Notes: a model not told the origin generated them from the letters alone. DNA of 64,000 nucleotides from JAGVSR01 sp963742405 (GCA_963742405.1 CAVUMB010000010.1:124001-188000); one strand, 5' to 3'; numbered from the stretch's first letter, positions 50,632-63,462 are shown. Numbers and translations are program-made.

Positions 50632-50811
50632 TCCCTGTATTCGGCCGGGCAGGGAACTTTGCTTCCCTGATGCGCCAAAAAACTCCCTGATCGACCGTGT
50701 AGGGAATTATCGCGAAACAGCCTGGAATCACTGGGCTTTTCTGGACGGATTGACCGCGAATTGGCCGAAACACGGGAAATTCGCTGCACTTTTCCCTGTT
50801 GCAGGGAAAAG
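50632..50811. repeat. TCCCTG/CAGGGA-rich repeat region without a gene
   Basis: The 338-nt gap 50543-50880 has no convincing CDS. It holds TCCCTG at 50632, 50664, 50684 and 50793 and CAGGGA or AGGGA at 50650, 50701 and 50802, ending in a perfect 10-bp hairpin CTTTTCCCTG-TTG-CAGGGAAAAG (50789-50811). AT-rich patches between them contrast with the GC-rich flanks. I recall similar GGGAA-containing stretches in rhizobial-type genomes, often mistranslated as hypothetical proteins; that is memory, not a search result. Confidence 0.65.
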
Positions 50812-50880
50812 GCCGTCGCAAGCCCGCCTCTTCCCGCGTGGCGAACTCTGTTAGCCCGTTAAAGCGGGATCGAAGTCGCG

Positions 50881-51112
50881 CTAGCTCTCGGACGTCGTCA
50901 GCGCCAGCGCGTGCAACTCGCCCGCCCATCTTGCCCTTGAGCGCGGCGTAGACCATCTGGTGCTGCTTCACCTTGCTCACGCCCTTGAAGGCGGGCGTGA
51001 CGACGCTGGCGGAATAGTGGTTGCCGTCGCCGGCCAGATCCTTCACCTCGACGCGGGCGTCGGGGAAGGCCTCGCGGATCATCGTTTCAATCTCGGTTCG
51101 GGACATGGCCAT
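50881..51112 (-). CDS. BolA-family protein, broken by one apparent base insertion
   Basis: The frame from 51112 reads MAMSRTEIETMIREAFPDAR, then YSASVVTPAFKGVSKVKQHQ and MVYAALKGKMGG, then shifts at about 50925 where GGCGGGCGAG should be GGCGGCGAG. After removing one G it ends ELHALALTTSES, the usual BolA/IbaG ending, at the TAG at 50881. The span (232 nt) is 3n+1 and gives 76 aa. BolA-type proteins work with monothiol glutaredoxins on Fe-S clusters. In alphaproteobacteria it commonly follows purL, and the usual grxD partner is not found here. Confidence 0.88.
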
Positions 51113-51326
51113 AGGATAGCGCTCCTTGTGGGCTGAAGCCTCGTCTTTCGCGCGCTTGCGCTCTCGAGCCGCGCGACGACGTCCTCGGCAGGTTCCTTGG
51201 CGGCGATCGTCACGCCGTCGGTCATCAGGACCACGCATTCGGCGGAATCGGTCGCGTTGACGGCGATGACCCGTTCGGGCCGCAAATAGGCGAAGCCGGC
51301 CTTGGTCTTGACGATGATGAACGGGA

Positions 51327-51330
<4 letters not shown>
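51079..51330 (-). CDS. Small conserved-looking protein between purL and bolA, unknown function
   Basis: 83 aa, ATG overlapping the purL stop by 4 nt (ATGA). IPFIIVKTKAGFAYLRPERV and SAECVVLMTDGVTIAAKEPA suggest a small beta-rich protein. The last residues, from about KTRLQPTRS, overlap the start of bolA and look unlike the rest, so the true end may be earlier with a frameshift near 51140. I do not recognise the family. Confidence 0.6.
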
Positions 51331-53533
<2,203 letters not shown>

Positions 53534-53672
53534 GGTTGGTGTCTCTCAAAGCCGCGGAATATCCGCCCCGCCCCATAGCCCCCGGCGGCGGCGATCTCAA
53601 GGGCGCCCGTCGCCCGCCTGCCAGAGAGGGTCGGGGTAAAGCGCGCAACGCGATTGCGGCGAGCCGCGTCCT

Positions 53673-54197
53673 TCACTCCCGGCCGTCCGTCCGCCGCTTC
53701 GGCACGCGCCAGGCCCCGACCCAGAACTCGTGGTCCTCGCCTTTATCGGTCTGGGCGGCGAATCGATGAATGCTCGCTCTCGGTTCGACGCCCGGGAGAC
53801 CGTCGACCAGGCGCGTCTTTCCCTCTGTTTCTCCGTAGGGATTGCCCGAAAAGACGAGAAGGTAAGCTTCCGCTTTGTGCTCCGCGAGCCGGTCGACGTG
53901 GTCCTGAAGCGGAAGGAGAGGTTCGTCCTTCCAATGGTCGAGGATGAAAAAATAGTGTTTGCGCTCGTGTCTGACGCTGAGTTCCCCGACCCGTCGCCCG
54001 TCGCGGGTGAACTCGAGCGTCGAATGAAATTTCGGCAGGACCGCTCTGGCGAACACGTACTGGCAGAAGCAGATCTGATCGATCGTCAGGATTCCGCCGT
54101 GCTGGCCTTTGCGCGCGGCGTCGGAACGCAGCCAATCCTCTTCCTGTTCGAGCGAGCGGCCGCCGATCGAAAGCAGTTGGGAAACGAGCTGAGTCAT
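53673..54197 (-). CDS. Hypothetical cytosolic protein
   Basis: 174 aa from the ATG at 54197. Sequence such as TIDQICFCQYVFARAVLPKF, FTRDGRRVGELSVRHERKHY and AEAYLLVFSGNPYGETEGKT has coding-like composition and no signal peptide or membrane helix. I do not recognise a family. It is convergent with nothing and sits between purL and ppk2; the flanking gaps (53534-53672, 54198-54393) show no other gene. Confidence 0.55.
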   Translation of the reverse strand: MTQLVSQLLSIGGRSLEQEEDWLRSDAARKGQHGGILTIDQICFCQYVFARAVLPKFHSTLEFTRDGRRVGELSVRHERKHYFFILDHWKDEPLLPLQDHVDRLAEHKAEAYLLVFSGNPYGETEGKTRLVDGLPGVEPRASIHRFAAQTDKGEDHEFWVGAWRVPKRRTDGRE

Positions 54198-54393
54198 TGG
54201 AGGCGTCCGTATCTGGCGGCGCTGGCGTCCGGGGCGCCATGCTTCGTCGATGGCGGTTTGCGCCGTGAGAAGCCATTCATCAAGCGCTTCCGTGACGGGG
54301 CGAGGGTCGCGGGGCCTGCGACGTCATGGAGCTTGGCGCCGGTCCGCCAATTCCCCATTCTCGCGGGCGTTTCATTCGAGAGTGTCCCGCGCC

Positions 54394-55243
54394 ATGAAAT
54401 CCGCCGACTTCGTCGTCCTGAAACGGCCGAGTCTCGCCGAGATCCAGCGCTTTCCCGAAGGTCGAGTTCGCCGACTACGAACGCCGGCTGGCCAACCTGC
54501 AGGAAACGCTGCAACGCATCCAGCAGGCCTATCTCGGGACGTCCAATCGGGCGGTCGTCGTGCTCGAAGGCTGGGACACCGCCGGCAAGGGCGGCGTCGT
54601 TCGGCGGCTCGGCTGGGCGCTGGATCCCCGCAGTTTCAGGGTGCACTCGATCGCTGCGCCCACCGAGCGCGAGAAGTCGCTGCACTACATGCAGCGCTTC
54701 TGGGAACGCCTGCCGCAGCACGGCCAGATCGTCGTGTTCGACCGTTCGTGGTACGGCCGCGTCATGGTCGAGCGTGTCGAAGGCTTCGCCACGCCGGCCG
54801 AATGGCGCAGGGCCTACGATGAGATCAACGACTTCGAGCGCATGCTGCTCGACGACGAGATGCGGCTGGTGAAGCTCTTCCTGCACATCACGCCGGAGGA
54901 ACAGTTGCGGCGGTTCCGCAGCCGTCTCGCCGACCCGCTGAAGCGCTGGAAGCTGTCCTACGAGGATTTCCGCAACCGGACCCGCTGGAAGGACTACGAG
55001 GCGGCGATCGAGGACATGATGCAGAAGACCTCGACCCGCCGCGCGCCCTGGCATCTCATTCCTGCCAACGACAAGCCCTATGGTCGGCTGGCTGCCCTGC
55101 GCATCATCGCCGACCGCCTGTCCAGGAGCGTCTCCCTCGATCCGCGGCCGCTGGACGCGAAGGTCCTCGAGGCCGCCGAGCGCCTGCTCGGTATTTTTGC
55201 GCCCGCCAACGACGCCCGCGAAGAAATCGACTGCTACCCATAA
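54394..55243 (+). CDS. Polyphosphate kinase 2 family protein, broken by one apparent insertion
   Basis: PPK2 enzymes phosphorylate nucleotides with polyphosphate. The first frame, from the ATG at 54394, reads KSADFVVLKRPSLAEIQRFP and shifts at about 54460 (GAAGGTCGAG for GAAGTCGAG). The second frame has FADYERRLANLQETL, Walker A EGWDTAGKGGVVRRL, VVFDRSWYGRVMVERVEGF and NDKPYGRLAALRIIADRL. The 850-nt span is 3n+1 and gives 282 aa, the single-domain size. AMP versus ADP preference cannot be told. Confidence 0.88.
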
Positions 55244-55509
55244 ACCGTCTCGCGCCCGATGATACGAAAGTCGCATTCGGAGCCAAAATCTCCGGATTGC
55301 CTCTGCCGTCCCGGAGCGTTAGACGCCGGTGAACCACGGATTACCCGGCGAGTCGGAGCACGCGAATTCGAGGCCTGGCCCGAGCGCGAGCAGCGCATGG
55401 CTCAATGGGTCGCGCCGGGCAAGGCCGTCGCTCTGATCTGGGAGGCGGAGCTCAAGGCCCTCGTCGCGGCCTTCGCCGAGCGCCGGCGCCATGACGAAGC
55501 CTGCGCGAA
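55244..55509. other. Gap with no assignable gene
   Basis: 266 nt between ppk2 and the exported phosphatase-like gene. A plus-strand reading (EFEAWPEREQRMAQWVAPG) is open for about 125 codons with a moderately coding look, but extends antisense into the next gene, matches nothing I know and may be chance in GC-rich DNA. Confidence 0.4.
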
Positions 55510-56082
55510 CTACTGGCCTGTTGACGGCTGCTGCAGGCGGCTGAGGACCGCCGCCTCGCGCTCTCCCCGCATCCCGATCGCGCGCCCTTCCTCGACCGCC
55601 CTGGCGACGGGGATTCCCTTTCCGGCCAGATAAAGCGTCCACATCGCGCCGACCCGATTGCCAGAGGCGCAGTGAACGAGAATCGGCTCGTTGGCCGCGT
55701 CCTCGATGATGCGCGCGAATTCGGCCACCTCGGCGTCCGACGGGGCGCCGACGGTGACCGGGATATTGACATGGCGCAGACCCGCGGCCTCGGCCGCCAG
55801 TCCTTCGGACTCGACCCCTTCGCCCGGGCCTCGGAGATCGACGATGGTCCTGAAGCCCAGCGCCTTCAATTGCCCGACCGCGCCCTCGGCGAGGCGCCCG
55901 CCGGTCGCAATGCCGGGACGCACTCGAAGATAGTTCGCGACCGCCGTGCCGACCTTGTCGGCCGAAGGCGCCTCGTTCGCGCCCTCGGCCCCGGCGGTCG
56001 CGCCGGGAGCCACCGCCGCGAAGGCGACGAGCGGCGCAAGCGCCGCGGCGACGAAGAATCTTCTTGTCCATTCGGTTCGCAT
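55510..56082 (-). CDS. Exported rhodanese/dual-specificity-phosphatase-like protein (DUF442 type)
   Basis: 190 aa with a signal peptide (RRFFVAAALAPLVAFAAVAP, cleavage near TAGA). The mature domain has FRTIVDLRGPGEGVESEGLA and the loop ILVHCASGNRVGAMWTLYLA: Cys and Arg are separated by four residues, as in rhodanese-type loops and in the DUF442/beta-lactamase-hydrolase-like group. Likely periplasmic phosphatase or sulfur transferase. Alone on the minus strand between ppk2 and the P450. Confidence 0.78.
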   Translation of the reverse strand: MRTEWTRRFFVAAALAPLVAFAAVAPGATAGAEGANEAPSADKVGTAVANYLRVRPGIATGGRLAEGAVGQLKALGFRTIVDLRGPGEGVESEGLAAEAAGLRHVNIPVTVGAPSDAEVAEFARIIEDAANEPILVHCASGNRVGAMWTLYLAGKGIPVARAVEEGRAIGMRGEREAAVLSRLQQPSTGQ

Positions 56083-56230
56083 GACGACCGTTTACCCGCC
56101 GCTCGCCCGCAAGGATTGACGGAAATCAATTTCGGGACAGTCCGCTCTGGCCCGAACCCGCGGCATGACCTAACATTTTCACAATCCTGAGCGATGCCTT
56201 TCCTGACGCTTCCCGGAGGAACGAAATCGA

Positions 56231-57618
56231 ATGTCTGCCGTCGCCATCGACAGAGTTCCGCCAGCCACGCCGGCGATCGCCGAGCCGCCGCTCGATCTGC
56301 TCGCCCATATTCCCGGGACGGACGGCTGGCCGGTCGTCGGTTCGACGCTCGCCCTGCTCGCCGATCCGAAGGGCGAGGTCGAACGTCTGGCGGCGCGTTT
56401 CGGGCCCGTCTACCGCACCCGCGCGTTCGGCGGCCGCACCATCTCTCTGCTCGGCCCGGAGGCGAACGAATTCGTCCTGTTCGATCAGGCGAAGACGTTC
56501 TCATCGACCCACGGATGGAGCATTCTCCTCGAGCGGCTGTTCCCGCGCGGCCTGATGCTGCTCGATTTCGACGAGCACCGTCTGCATCGCAAGGCCCTGT
56601 CGGTCGCGTTCAAGACCGGGCCGATGAAATCCTACCTCGAGAGCCTCAATCGCGGGATCGAACGCGGGATCGCCGGCTGGAAATCCGGTCCACCCGACAT
56701 GCTGTTCTATCCAGCGATCAAGCAACTGACCCTCGACCTGGCGGCGGTGTCCTTTCTCGGCGCCGACCTCGGCCCGGAAGTCGCGTGAGTTGAAGCGCGC
56801 CTTCGTCGACATGGTGGCGGCCGCCGTCGCCGTGGTGCGGAAGCCCATTCCCGGCACGCGGATGGCGCGCGGAGTCAAGGGCCGCGCCTTCATGGTCGAT
56901 TATTTCCGTCGCCAGATCGACACGCGGCGCTCGAGCGACGGCGCCGACATCTTCACCCAGCTGTGCAAGTCGACCACCGACGACGGCGCGCTCCTGACGC
57001 CCCGGCAGATCGCCGACCACATGAGCTTCCTCATGATGGCGGCCCACGACACGCTGACTTCATCGCTCAGCGCCTTCGTCTGGTTCCTCGGCGCGAACCC
57101 GGATTGGCAGCAGAGACTGCGCGCGGAAATCCGGTCGCTCGGCCTGACGAAGGGCGAGCCCCTCCCTTACGAGAGGCTCGACGATCTGCCGCTGACCGAA
57201 ATGGCCTACAAGGAATTGATGCGCCTCGTTCCGCCGGTGCCGTCGGTGCCCGCGCTGCGCCATCCGCGATACGGAATTCGGCGGCTTCAGGATCCCAGCC
57301 GGCGCGCGCGTCGCCGTCAACGCGCTCTACACCCATCGCATGCCGGAGCTTTGGCCGGAGCCGGACAAATTCGACCCCCTGCGCTTCACCGACGAGGCCT
57401 CGCGCGGTCGGCACAAATTCGCTTTCGTTCCTTTCGGCGGCGGCGCGCACATGTGCCTCGGCATGCATTTCGCCTACATGCAGGCGAAATGCTTCGCCGT
57501 TCATCTGTTGTCGACGACGGAGGTCTCGGTCGCGCCCGGCTACCGGCCGGAATGGAGACTCTGGCCTATTCCCCAGCCGCGCGACGGCTTGCGTGTGCGC
57601 CTGGCGCCGCTGGGGTGA
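56231..57618 (+). CDS. Cytochrome P450, broken by two apparent frameshifts
   Basis: Starts at 56231 after GGAGGAACG. The first frame has HIPGTDGWPVVGSTLALLAD and GWSILLERLFPRGLMLLDFD; it shifts near 56785. The next has the I-helix FLMMAAHDTLTSSLSAFVWF and the ExxR helix YKELMRLVPPVPS, shifting again near 57270. The third has MPELWPEPDKFDPLRFTDEA and the haem loop FVPFGGGAHMCLGMHFAYMQ with the axial Cys. Span 3n+2 gives about 461 aa. No membrane anchor, so soluble. Substrate and redox partners are not evident. Confidence 0.9.
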
Positions 57619-57639
57619 AGGTGCAGCGGCGCCGCGCCG

Positions 57640-60070
57640 CTACTCCGCCGCCGTGGCGCGTTTGGCCTTGGCCTCGTCCTCGGCCGAGCGCGCTTCGCCG
57701 CTCGCCGCGTCCGGTCCCGGCGTCAGATCGACGACGACGCGGTCGATGGTTCCGGTGAAGGCGAAGGGGCTTCGGTAGTCCTCGCTCGACGGGCGTGCCG
57801 GTGCTGCGGCCGACGTCGGCTGTTTCGTCGAGCGCGATGATGCAGCACTGCGTCTCGTCGATGCGCCCCTCGGCGACCTTCTCGCCGTTGACGACGATCC
57901 GCCCTGTGCCGCCCTTGCCGATGCCGCCGCCGTCGTAGGCGAAATCGAACTGGATCGTCGCCTTGCCGGCGAGGCAGCGGCTTCTCGGCCGCGATCCTGT
58001 AATCGCTTCAGGCCGAGAAAGTTGTAGTGATAGGTCGGCTTGCCGTCCTTCAGGTAGAAGCTCCAGCCGCCGAACTTTCCGCCCTGCGCGAGAAGGACGC
58101 CGTTCGCGCCGCCCTTCGGGAATGTCGACGTCGGCGGTGATGCGTGTGCGAGGCGTTCTTGAGGTTGATGAAGGAGTTCTCGTTGACGCTCATGCCGGGA
58201 TAGAGGGTCAGCGAGGTGCGCCCCGCCATCAGGTCGGGCCGACCGGCCATCTTCGGGTCGAGCCGTTCGACCGAGCGGTCGTCGATCGGCAGCACGTGGT
58301 TGGCGACCGCCTCCTTCATGAAGAGGTCCTGCATCGCCTTGAGCTTCTCGGGGTTCGCGGCCGCGAGGTCGTGGGCGAGGCTGAAGTCTGACCGCGTGTC
58401 GTAGAGCTCCCAAACGTCGTCGGTGAGCGTGGCGCGCGGCGTGTATTCCCAAGGCGCCGTGGATGGTGCCGGCGAGCCAGCCGTCGTGGTAGATGGCGCG
58501 GTTGCCCGCGATCTCGAAATATTGAGTCAGATGACGGTCCTTCGGCCTTGGCGTCGTCGAACGAATACATCATGCTGACGCCCTGGATCGGGATCTGTGG
58601 CGTTCCGTCGACGCTCTTCGGCTCAGGCAGTCCCGCGGCGTCGAGCATCGTCGGCGCGACGTCGATCACGTGATGCCACTGGGAGCGAATTTCGTTCTTG
58701 GCCTGGATCCCCTTCGGCCAATGGACGACGAGGCCGTTGCGCGTGCCGCCATAGCTCGATGCGATCTGCTTCGTCCAGGTGAAGGGCGTGTCGCCCGCGA
58801 CCGCCCAGCCGGCGGCGTAGTGATTGTAGGTGTTCGGTCCGCCGAGGTCGTCGATGTGCTTCAGGATGTCTGGCGACGCTCTCGGCGACGCGGTTGAAAT
58901 AGGTGCTCTCGTTGAAGAGCCCGTTCATGCCTCCTTCGGCGCTGGCGCCGTTGTCGCCGACGATGTAGAAGACGAGCGTATTGTCGAGCTGGCCCAGTTC
59001 GTCGATCGCCGAGATGAGCCGGCCGATCTCCGTGTCGGCGTATTCGCCGAAGCCGGCGAACACCTCCATCTGCCGCGCGAAGAGCTTCTTTTCGTCGTCG
59101 CTGAGCGAAGCCCAGTCCTTGATCGCTTCGGGCTTAGGCGCGAGAACGGTGTCCTGCGGGCACGACGCCGAGCGCCTTCTGGCGCGCGAGCGTCTCCTCA
59201 CGGACCTTGTCCCAGCCCTGATCGAACTTGCCCTTGTATTTCTCGATCCATTCCTTCGGCACGTGATGTGGCGCATGCGTCGCGCCTGGCGCGAAATAGA
59301 TGAAGAACGGCTTGTCGGGAGTCAGCGACTTCTCCGCCTGCACCCAGTCGATCGCCTGGTTCGTCATGTCGGTCATGAAGTGGTAGCCTGGGCCGAGCGT
59401 CGGGTCGATGCGGCGTCATGTCCTCATAGATCGCCGGGTCGACCACTGGTTGGTCTCGCCGCCGAGGAAGCCGTAGAACTTGTCGAAGCCCGAGCGGGTC
59501 GGCCAGCGATCGGTCGGCCCCGAGACGCTGAGCTCCCAGGCCGCCGTCTCGTGGCTCTTGCCGAAGGCCGCCGTCGCGTAGCCGTTGAGGCGCAGGATTT
59601 CGGCAAGCGGCGCGATCGCGTTCGGCCGCTGACCGGTATTGCCGGGAAAGGCGGTCGCGACCTCGGTGATGCCGCCCATGTTGTTCATGTGATGGTTGCG
59701 GCCGGTCAGCAGCGCGATGCGGGTCGGCGAGCAGAGCGCGGTCGTGTGGAACTCGTTGTAGCGCAGCCCGTCGTTGGCGAGCGCCTCGACCGTCGGCATG
59801 TGGATCGGGCCGCCGAAGGCGCTCGACTGGCCGAAGCCCATGTCGTCGATCAGGACGATCAGCACATTCGGCGCGCCTTCCGGCGCCTTCACCTCGAAGC
59901 GCGGCGGCGGCTTGGCGTTGCGCGCGTCGAGCTCGGTGTAGACCGGGCGGCTTCGGCTCGGGGATCGGCAGGACGGTGCGGTCGAGTCCGTCGCTTTGCG
60001 CCAGCGCCGCCGGAGCGCCGACGAGACCCGCGCCAAGCGCGAGAACGAGCGCGCGAAGTTTCAACCTCAT
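57640..60070 (-). pseudogene. Exported arylsulfatase, at least eight apparent frameshifts
   Basis: Starts at 60070 with a signal peptide (RALVLALGAGLVGAPAALAQ). The sulfatase core follows in shifting frames: NVLIVLIDDMGFGQSSAFGG, the formylglycine motif in TTALCSPTRIALLTGRNHH, MTDMTNQAIDWVQAEKSLTP, YIVGDNGASAEGGMNGLFNE and a C-terminal domain with DGKPTYHYNFLGL. Shifts lie near 59945, 59437, 59415, 59155, 58875, 58540, 58450 and in 57800-58150; nearly all are +1, one is probably -1. Restored length would be about 805-810 aa. Many errors or true decay; the density exceeds that of the left half of the window. Confidence 0.82.
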
Positions 60071-60243
60071 TGATGTCCCTCCAGAGTCGCCGCAGGCCAC
60101 ACGAATCGGAGCGGCGCGGATATCCTGCCGTTGAACGAAAGTCGACCCCCGTAGCATGGAGCGATTGCGGGCGACAGGCGGATAGGGTCATTTTGTTCAG
60201 CGGCAATCGTTCGACATTCGCGGGCTTCATTTCGGGGGCTCTT

Positions 60244-60681
60244 TTGGACACAGCCTATCTCTCGACGCTCGCCGGCCTCGCCGGCGCGGTCATCGGCGGC
60301 GCGACCTCGTTCGCCACGACCTGGCTCACGACGACCTCGCAGGCGCGCGCCGCCAGGCTCGCCGCCGAGCGCGGCGCCCGGCAGGAGCTCTACGGGCGCT
60401 ACATGGACGAGATCGCCGCCCTCTACGCCGCCGCGATCCGGTCGGAACGGGTCGACTACGACAAGACGGCCGGCGCCTTCGCGCTCAAGGGGCGCATCAC
60501 GCTCATGTCCTCAGGCCCCGTGGTCTCCGCCGCCGAGCGGGCGCTTGGTTTCGTGGTCGACATGTCGATGGGCCCGCCGCGCACCGACGCCGAGGTGCGG
60601 ACGATGATGGACGACGCCGGCGCGAACGTTATCGACGCCTTTGCGCAGGCCTGCCGGGCGGAGCTGGCGGCGCTCGGGTGA
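60244..60681 (+). CDS. Small membrane-anchored protein, unknown function
   Basis: 145 aa from TTG at 60244 (a longer in-frame reading exists upstream but overlaps the divergent sulfatase). DTAYLSTLAGLAGAVIGGAT forms one N-terminal membrane helix, then a helical, Ala/Arg-rich region (QARAARLAAERGARQELYGR) and EVRTMMDDAGANVIDAFAQA. Reminiscent of a common uncharacterised group of proteobacterial proteins; no function known to me. Divergent from the sulfatase, with 173 nt between. Confidence 0.65.
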   Translation: MDTAYLSTLAGLAGAVIGGATSFATTWLTTTSQARAARLAAERGARQELYGRYMDEIAALYAAAIRSERVDYDKTAGAFALKGRITLMSSGPVVSAAERALGFVVDMSMGPPRTDAEVRTMMDDAGANVIDAFAQACRAELAALG

Positions 60682-60773
60682 GGTCTCCTCCGCCCCGCGA
60701 AGCCCGTCGACAGACGGGCGTTTTTGGGATGCTCTGTGCGGAAATAAGGATCAGATGAGACCTCGCCGCCCCA

Positions 60774-62423
60774 TTACGCCGCGAACTTCCGCTCCCCTGC
60801 GACCCACGTCTCGCTGACCTTGATGGCGGCGATCGCGTCCGGGCTCACCATGGTGGGATCGCTCTCGAGGATCGTCAGATCGGCCTCCTTGCCCGGCTCG
60901 ATCGTGCCGATGGAATCCTCGAGGCCGATCTGCCGCGCTGCATGGATGTGATCGCCTTCAACGCCTCTTCGACCGTGATCGCCTGATCGGCCCCAATCAC
61001 CGATTTGTCGATGACGCAGCGCCGGGTTACGGCAATCTGCATGAGCCGCAGAGGACCGACCGGGGAGACCGGTGCGTCGGTGTGGATAGAGAATGCAACG
61101 CCCGCCTTCAGGCAGGCCGCCATGGGCTCCATGAACTCGGTCCGGTCCGGCCCCAGGATCTGGTCGCGATAGGCCGCCCCGTACAGATACAGAAGGTCCG
61201 GAAGAAAGGAGATCTCCACGCCGAGCCGCTTCGTCGTTCGAGTGGTCCTGACGCGCCATTGTCGCGTGTTGCAGCACGTTGAGTCCTGTAGCCGGATTGG
61301 CCCCATAGGCCTGTTCGATCGCGTCCAGCGCATCGTCGATCGCCGCGTCGCCCTGGCAATGGATCAGGATCGGCCACCCGGCCTCCTTCGCCGCCTCGCA
61401 CAGCTTCGCCATCTGAGAGGCCGCGTAGTTTGTCTTGCCTCTCTCAGTCGTATGCAGGTAGGGTTTTGTCTGCGCGGCGCTCTCGGCCTGGTTCGAGCCG
61501 TCCGCCCAGATTTTCATGCCATAGAGCGAGAATCGGCTGTCGGGGATCTTTCTTGCCTTCGCGCCGGGACCAAGCGACGTGAAGGCCTTGCTGGCCTCGA
61601 CAAATCCGTCTCAGGCTCGCGCTCATCCGCAAGTCGAGCGTATTGGACAGTTTTGCGAGCGGTCCCACCCAGTCCGGCTTGATGGTGCCCGGTTCGTGCA
61701 GCGTGGTGTTGCCGGCGGCCGCCGCCTGTTTCGTGTAGGCGGCGAGCGCCGTTGCGATCAGTTCAGGCCTAACGGCGAACGGTGCGACGGCGAAGAAGCG
61801 GAGCAGCGCCAGTTCTTCGTAGATGAGGCCGTTCAACTTGCCGTCTGGCGCGCGGCGGAAACGGCCGCCGCCGGGGAGTTCGCCGATATCCTGCGGGATC
61901 TTGGCGAGCATTGAACGCCATCCCGTTGGCGACGCCGACGTGCGCCGTTCGCGTCGAAGACGAAAATCGGGTGCTCGGTGAGATCGCGTCCAGCTCCTCC
62001 ATCGACAGATCGCGCCCTGCAGGAGGTTGTCGAAAGCGCCAGCGCGAATCCACTGGCCCGGCGGCGGCGTCGCCACCGAGCTTTCGATGCGGCGAGCGCC
62101 TCGGCGCGATCTGAAGTATTTCGGGTAGCGGATATTGAGCAGTGAGATCGCCGAACAGCGCCGAGAGGACAGTATGATGGTGCGGGTCGATGAACCCGGG
62201 AACAGGGCCCGGCCCTGAAGGTCGACGATCCGGGTCGCGCCGCGCGCGAGGGCTGACACATCCGAGGCCGATCGGCAGCAAGTATCTTTCGCCGCCGATC
62301 GCGAGCGATGATCGGCAGATGCCCGGCCGTCATCGGATAGATCGTCCCGGCCGGCTCCTGGGGTCGCAGCACAGGCTTGGCCGTGGGGCAGCCGAACCGG
62401 CAAGCGAGTTCATGATCTTCCAT
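60774..62423 (-). pseudogene. Amidohydrolase (YtcJ-like metal-dependent hydrolase), several apparent frameshifts
   Basis: Pieces in shifting frames assemble into one enzyme: EPAGTIYPMTAGHLPIIARD, ATRIVDLQGRALFPG, the metal site GFIDPHHHTVLSALFGDL, GQWIRAGAFDNLLQG, KLNGLIYEELALLRFFAVAP, GMKIWADGSNQAESA, PILIHCQGDAAIDDALDAIE, FSIHTDAPVSPVGPLRLMQI and the end DLTILESDPTMVSPD. At least five shifts occur between 60950 and 62290. The start near 62423 is uncertain. An amidohydrolase-3 family enzyme with unknown substrate; whether it is truly decayed or poorly sequenced cannot be decided here. Confidence 0.78.
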
Positions 62424-62457
62424 ATCATCAGAGCGGCCTCGGCGCCGCGCGACTTCA

Positions 62458-62509
62458 CCCTCGCCCCGCTTGCGGGAGTAGACGGCGGCCGAAGGCCGCC
62501 GGGCGAGGG
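62458..62509. repeat. REP-like nested inverted repeat
   Basis: In the 336-nt gap 62424-62759, which has no supported gene, an outer 9-bp stem (CCCTCGCCC / GGGCGAGGG) encloses two smaller hairpins, CCCGC-TT-GCGGG (62464-62475) and CGGCGGCC-GAA-GGCCGCCG (62483-62501). This cruciform layout resembles intergenic palindromic repeats common in alphaproteobacteria. Confidence 0.6.
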
Positions 62510-62759
62510 GAAGCGGGGGCGACTTGAATTTATCGAGCGCCAGCGTGCGGATCCTTCCGCAGATCGTCCGAAGCATTCTCTTGCTAGTGAGCCCCAAACC
62601 ATGAGCCGGCGCCGGCGCCCGCGCGTCGTCGAAAGCGGCGGATCCCGATTGAGTCTGCGTCTGGGGATCGCCTGCTTGACGCTCGTCAACTGCACTTGAC
62701 GGATGAATCGATATGCCGGAGCAAACCCGCGTCGCGGCATGGTCGACAGGACTCCCGGC

Positions 62760-63278
62760 ATGCAACCCTGGTCGCAGTTCTACGCAACGATCGCCGCCGC
62801 CTCCGCCGCGCTCCTCGGCCTGTTGTTCGTCGCGGTGTCGATCAATGCGCCGGCGGCGCTCGGCGCCAATGCGATCTCCTCCAGACGCCTGACCGAACAG
62901 GCGTTCCAGAATTATCTCGCGGTGATGATGGTGTCCCTGCTGGCGCTATTCCCCGACATGAGCGTGAATTCGTTCGGGCGGGTCACCCTCTACGCAACCG
63001 CGGTCTGGTCGGCCTGGGTCGTGATCCGGTTCTTCCAGACGATCACCCAGCGTCTGGACTGGCGCTCCCGCATCCGCGCGCTCCGCCGACACATTTCGTC
63101 GCTGATCGGCTTCGCGATGCTGCTGGTTTCCGCGCTTCGCATGGCGCTGAACCGAGGCGAGTCGTTCGACTGGTTCGCCGCCGCCGTCCTCGTTCTGCTG
63201 TTTTCGGCGACGACCGTGTCCTGGGAATTGCTTCGCCAGCTTGCGGACCGCGGTTCGAACGGGAACGCCGGGCGGTAA
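62760..63278 (+). CDS. Multi-pass membrane protein, unknown function
   Basis: 172 aa from the ATG at 62760 (an in-frame ATG at 62703 is possible). Hydrophobic segments: FYATIAAASAALLGLLFVAV, LAVMMVSLLALFPDM, VTLYATAVWSAWVVIRFF, ISSLIGFAMLLVSALRM and FAAAVLVLLFSATTVSWELL, about five helices. No recognised domain; similar small modulator-of-transport-like proteins are widespread in soil alphaproteobacteria. Followed by a 255-nt gap with operator-like repeats. Confidence 0.7.
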   Translation: MQPWSQFYATIAAASAALLGLLFVAVSINAPAALGANAISSRRLTEQAFQNYLAVMMVSLLALFPDMSVNSFGRVTLYATAVWSAWVVIRFFQTITQRLDWRSRIRALRRHISSLIGFAMLLVSALRMALNRGESFDWFAAAVLVLLFSATTVSWELLRQLADRGSNGNAGR

Positions 63279-63462
63279 AGCCAGATGACTGAGCGGCCCA
63301 GACCCTGGATCGTTTCGCTGCGCTCCCCGCAATGACGCAGCCCGGCCCGGACACGCGCTGCAGCAGTTCGGGTTCCACGAATTCCAGCGCCGCGCGGTGG
63401 CCGAATGCCCGCAGCCCGAGGGCTGGCGGCTCTTTCGATCTTTGCCTCTCAGGGGCTTGTAT

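Noticed and set aside
55259..55633. A plus-strand frame of 124 codons after ppk2
   Set aside because: More than a third is antisense to the exported phosphatase-like gene, there is no good ribosome-binding site, and no family is recognisable.
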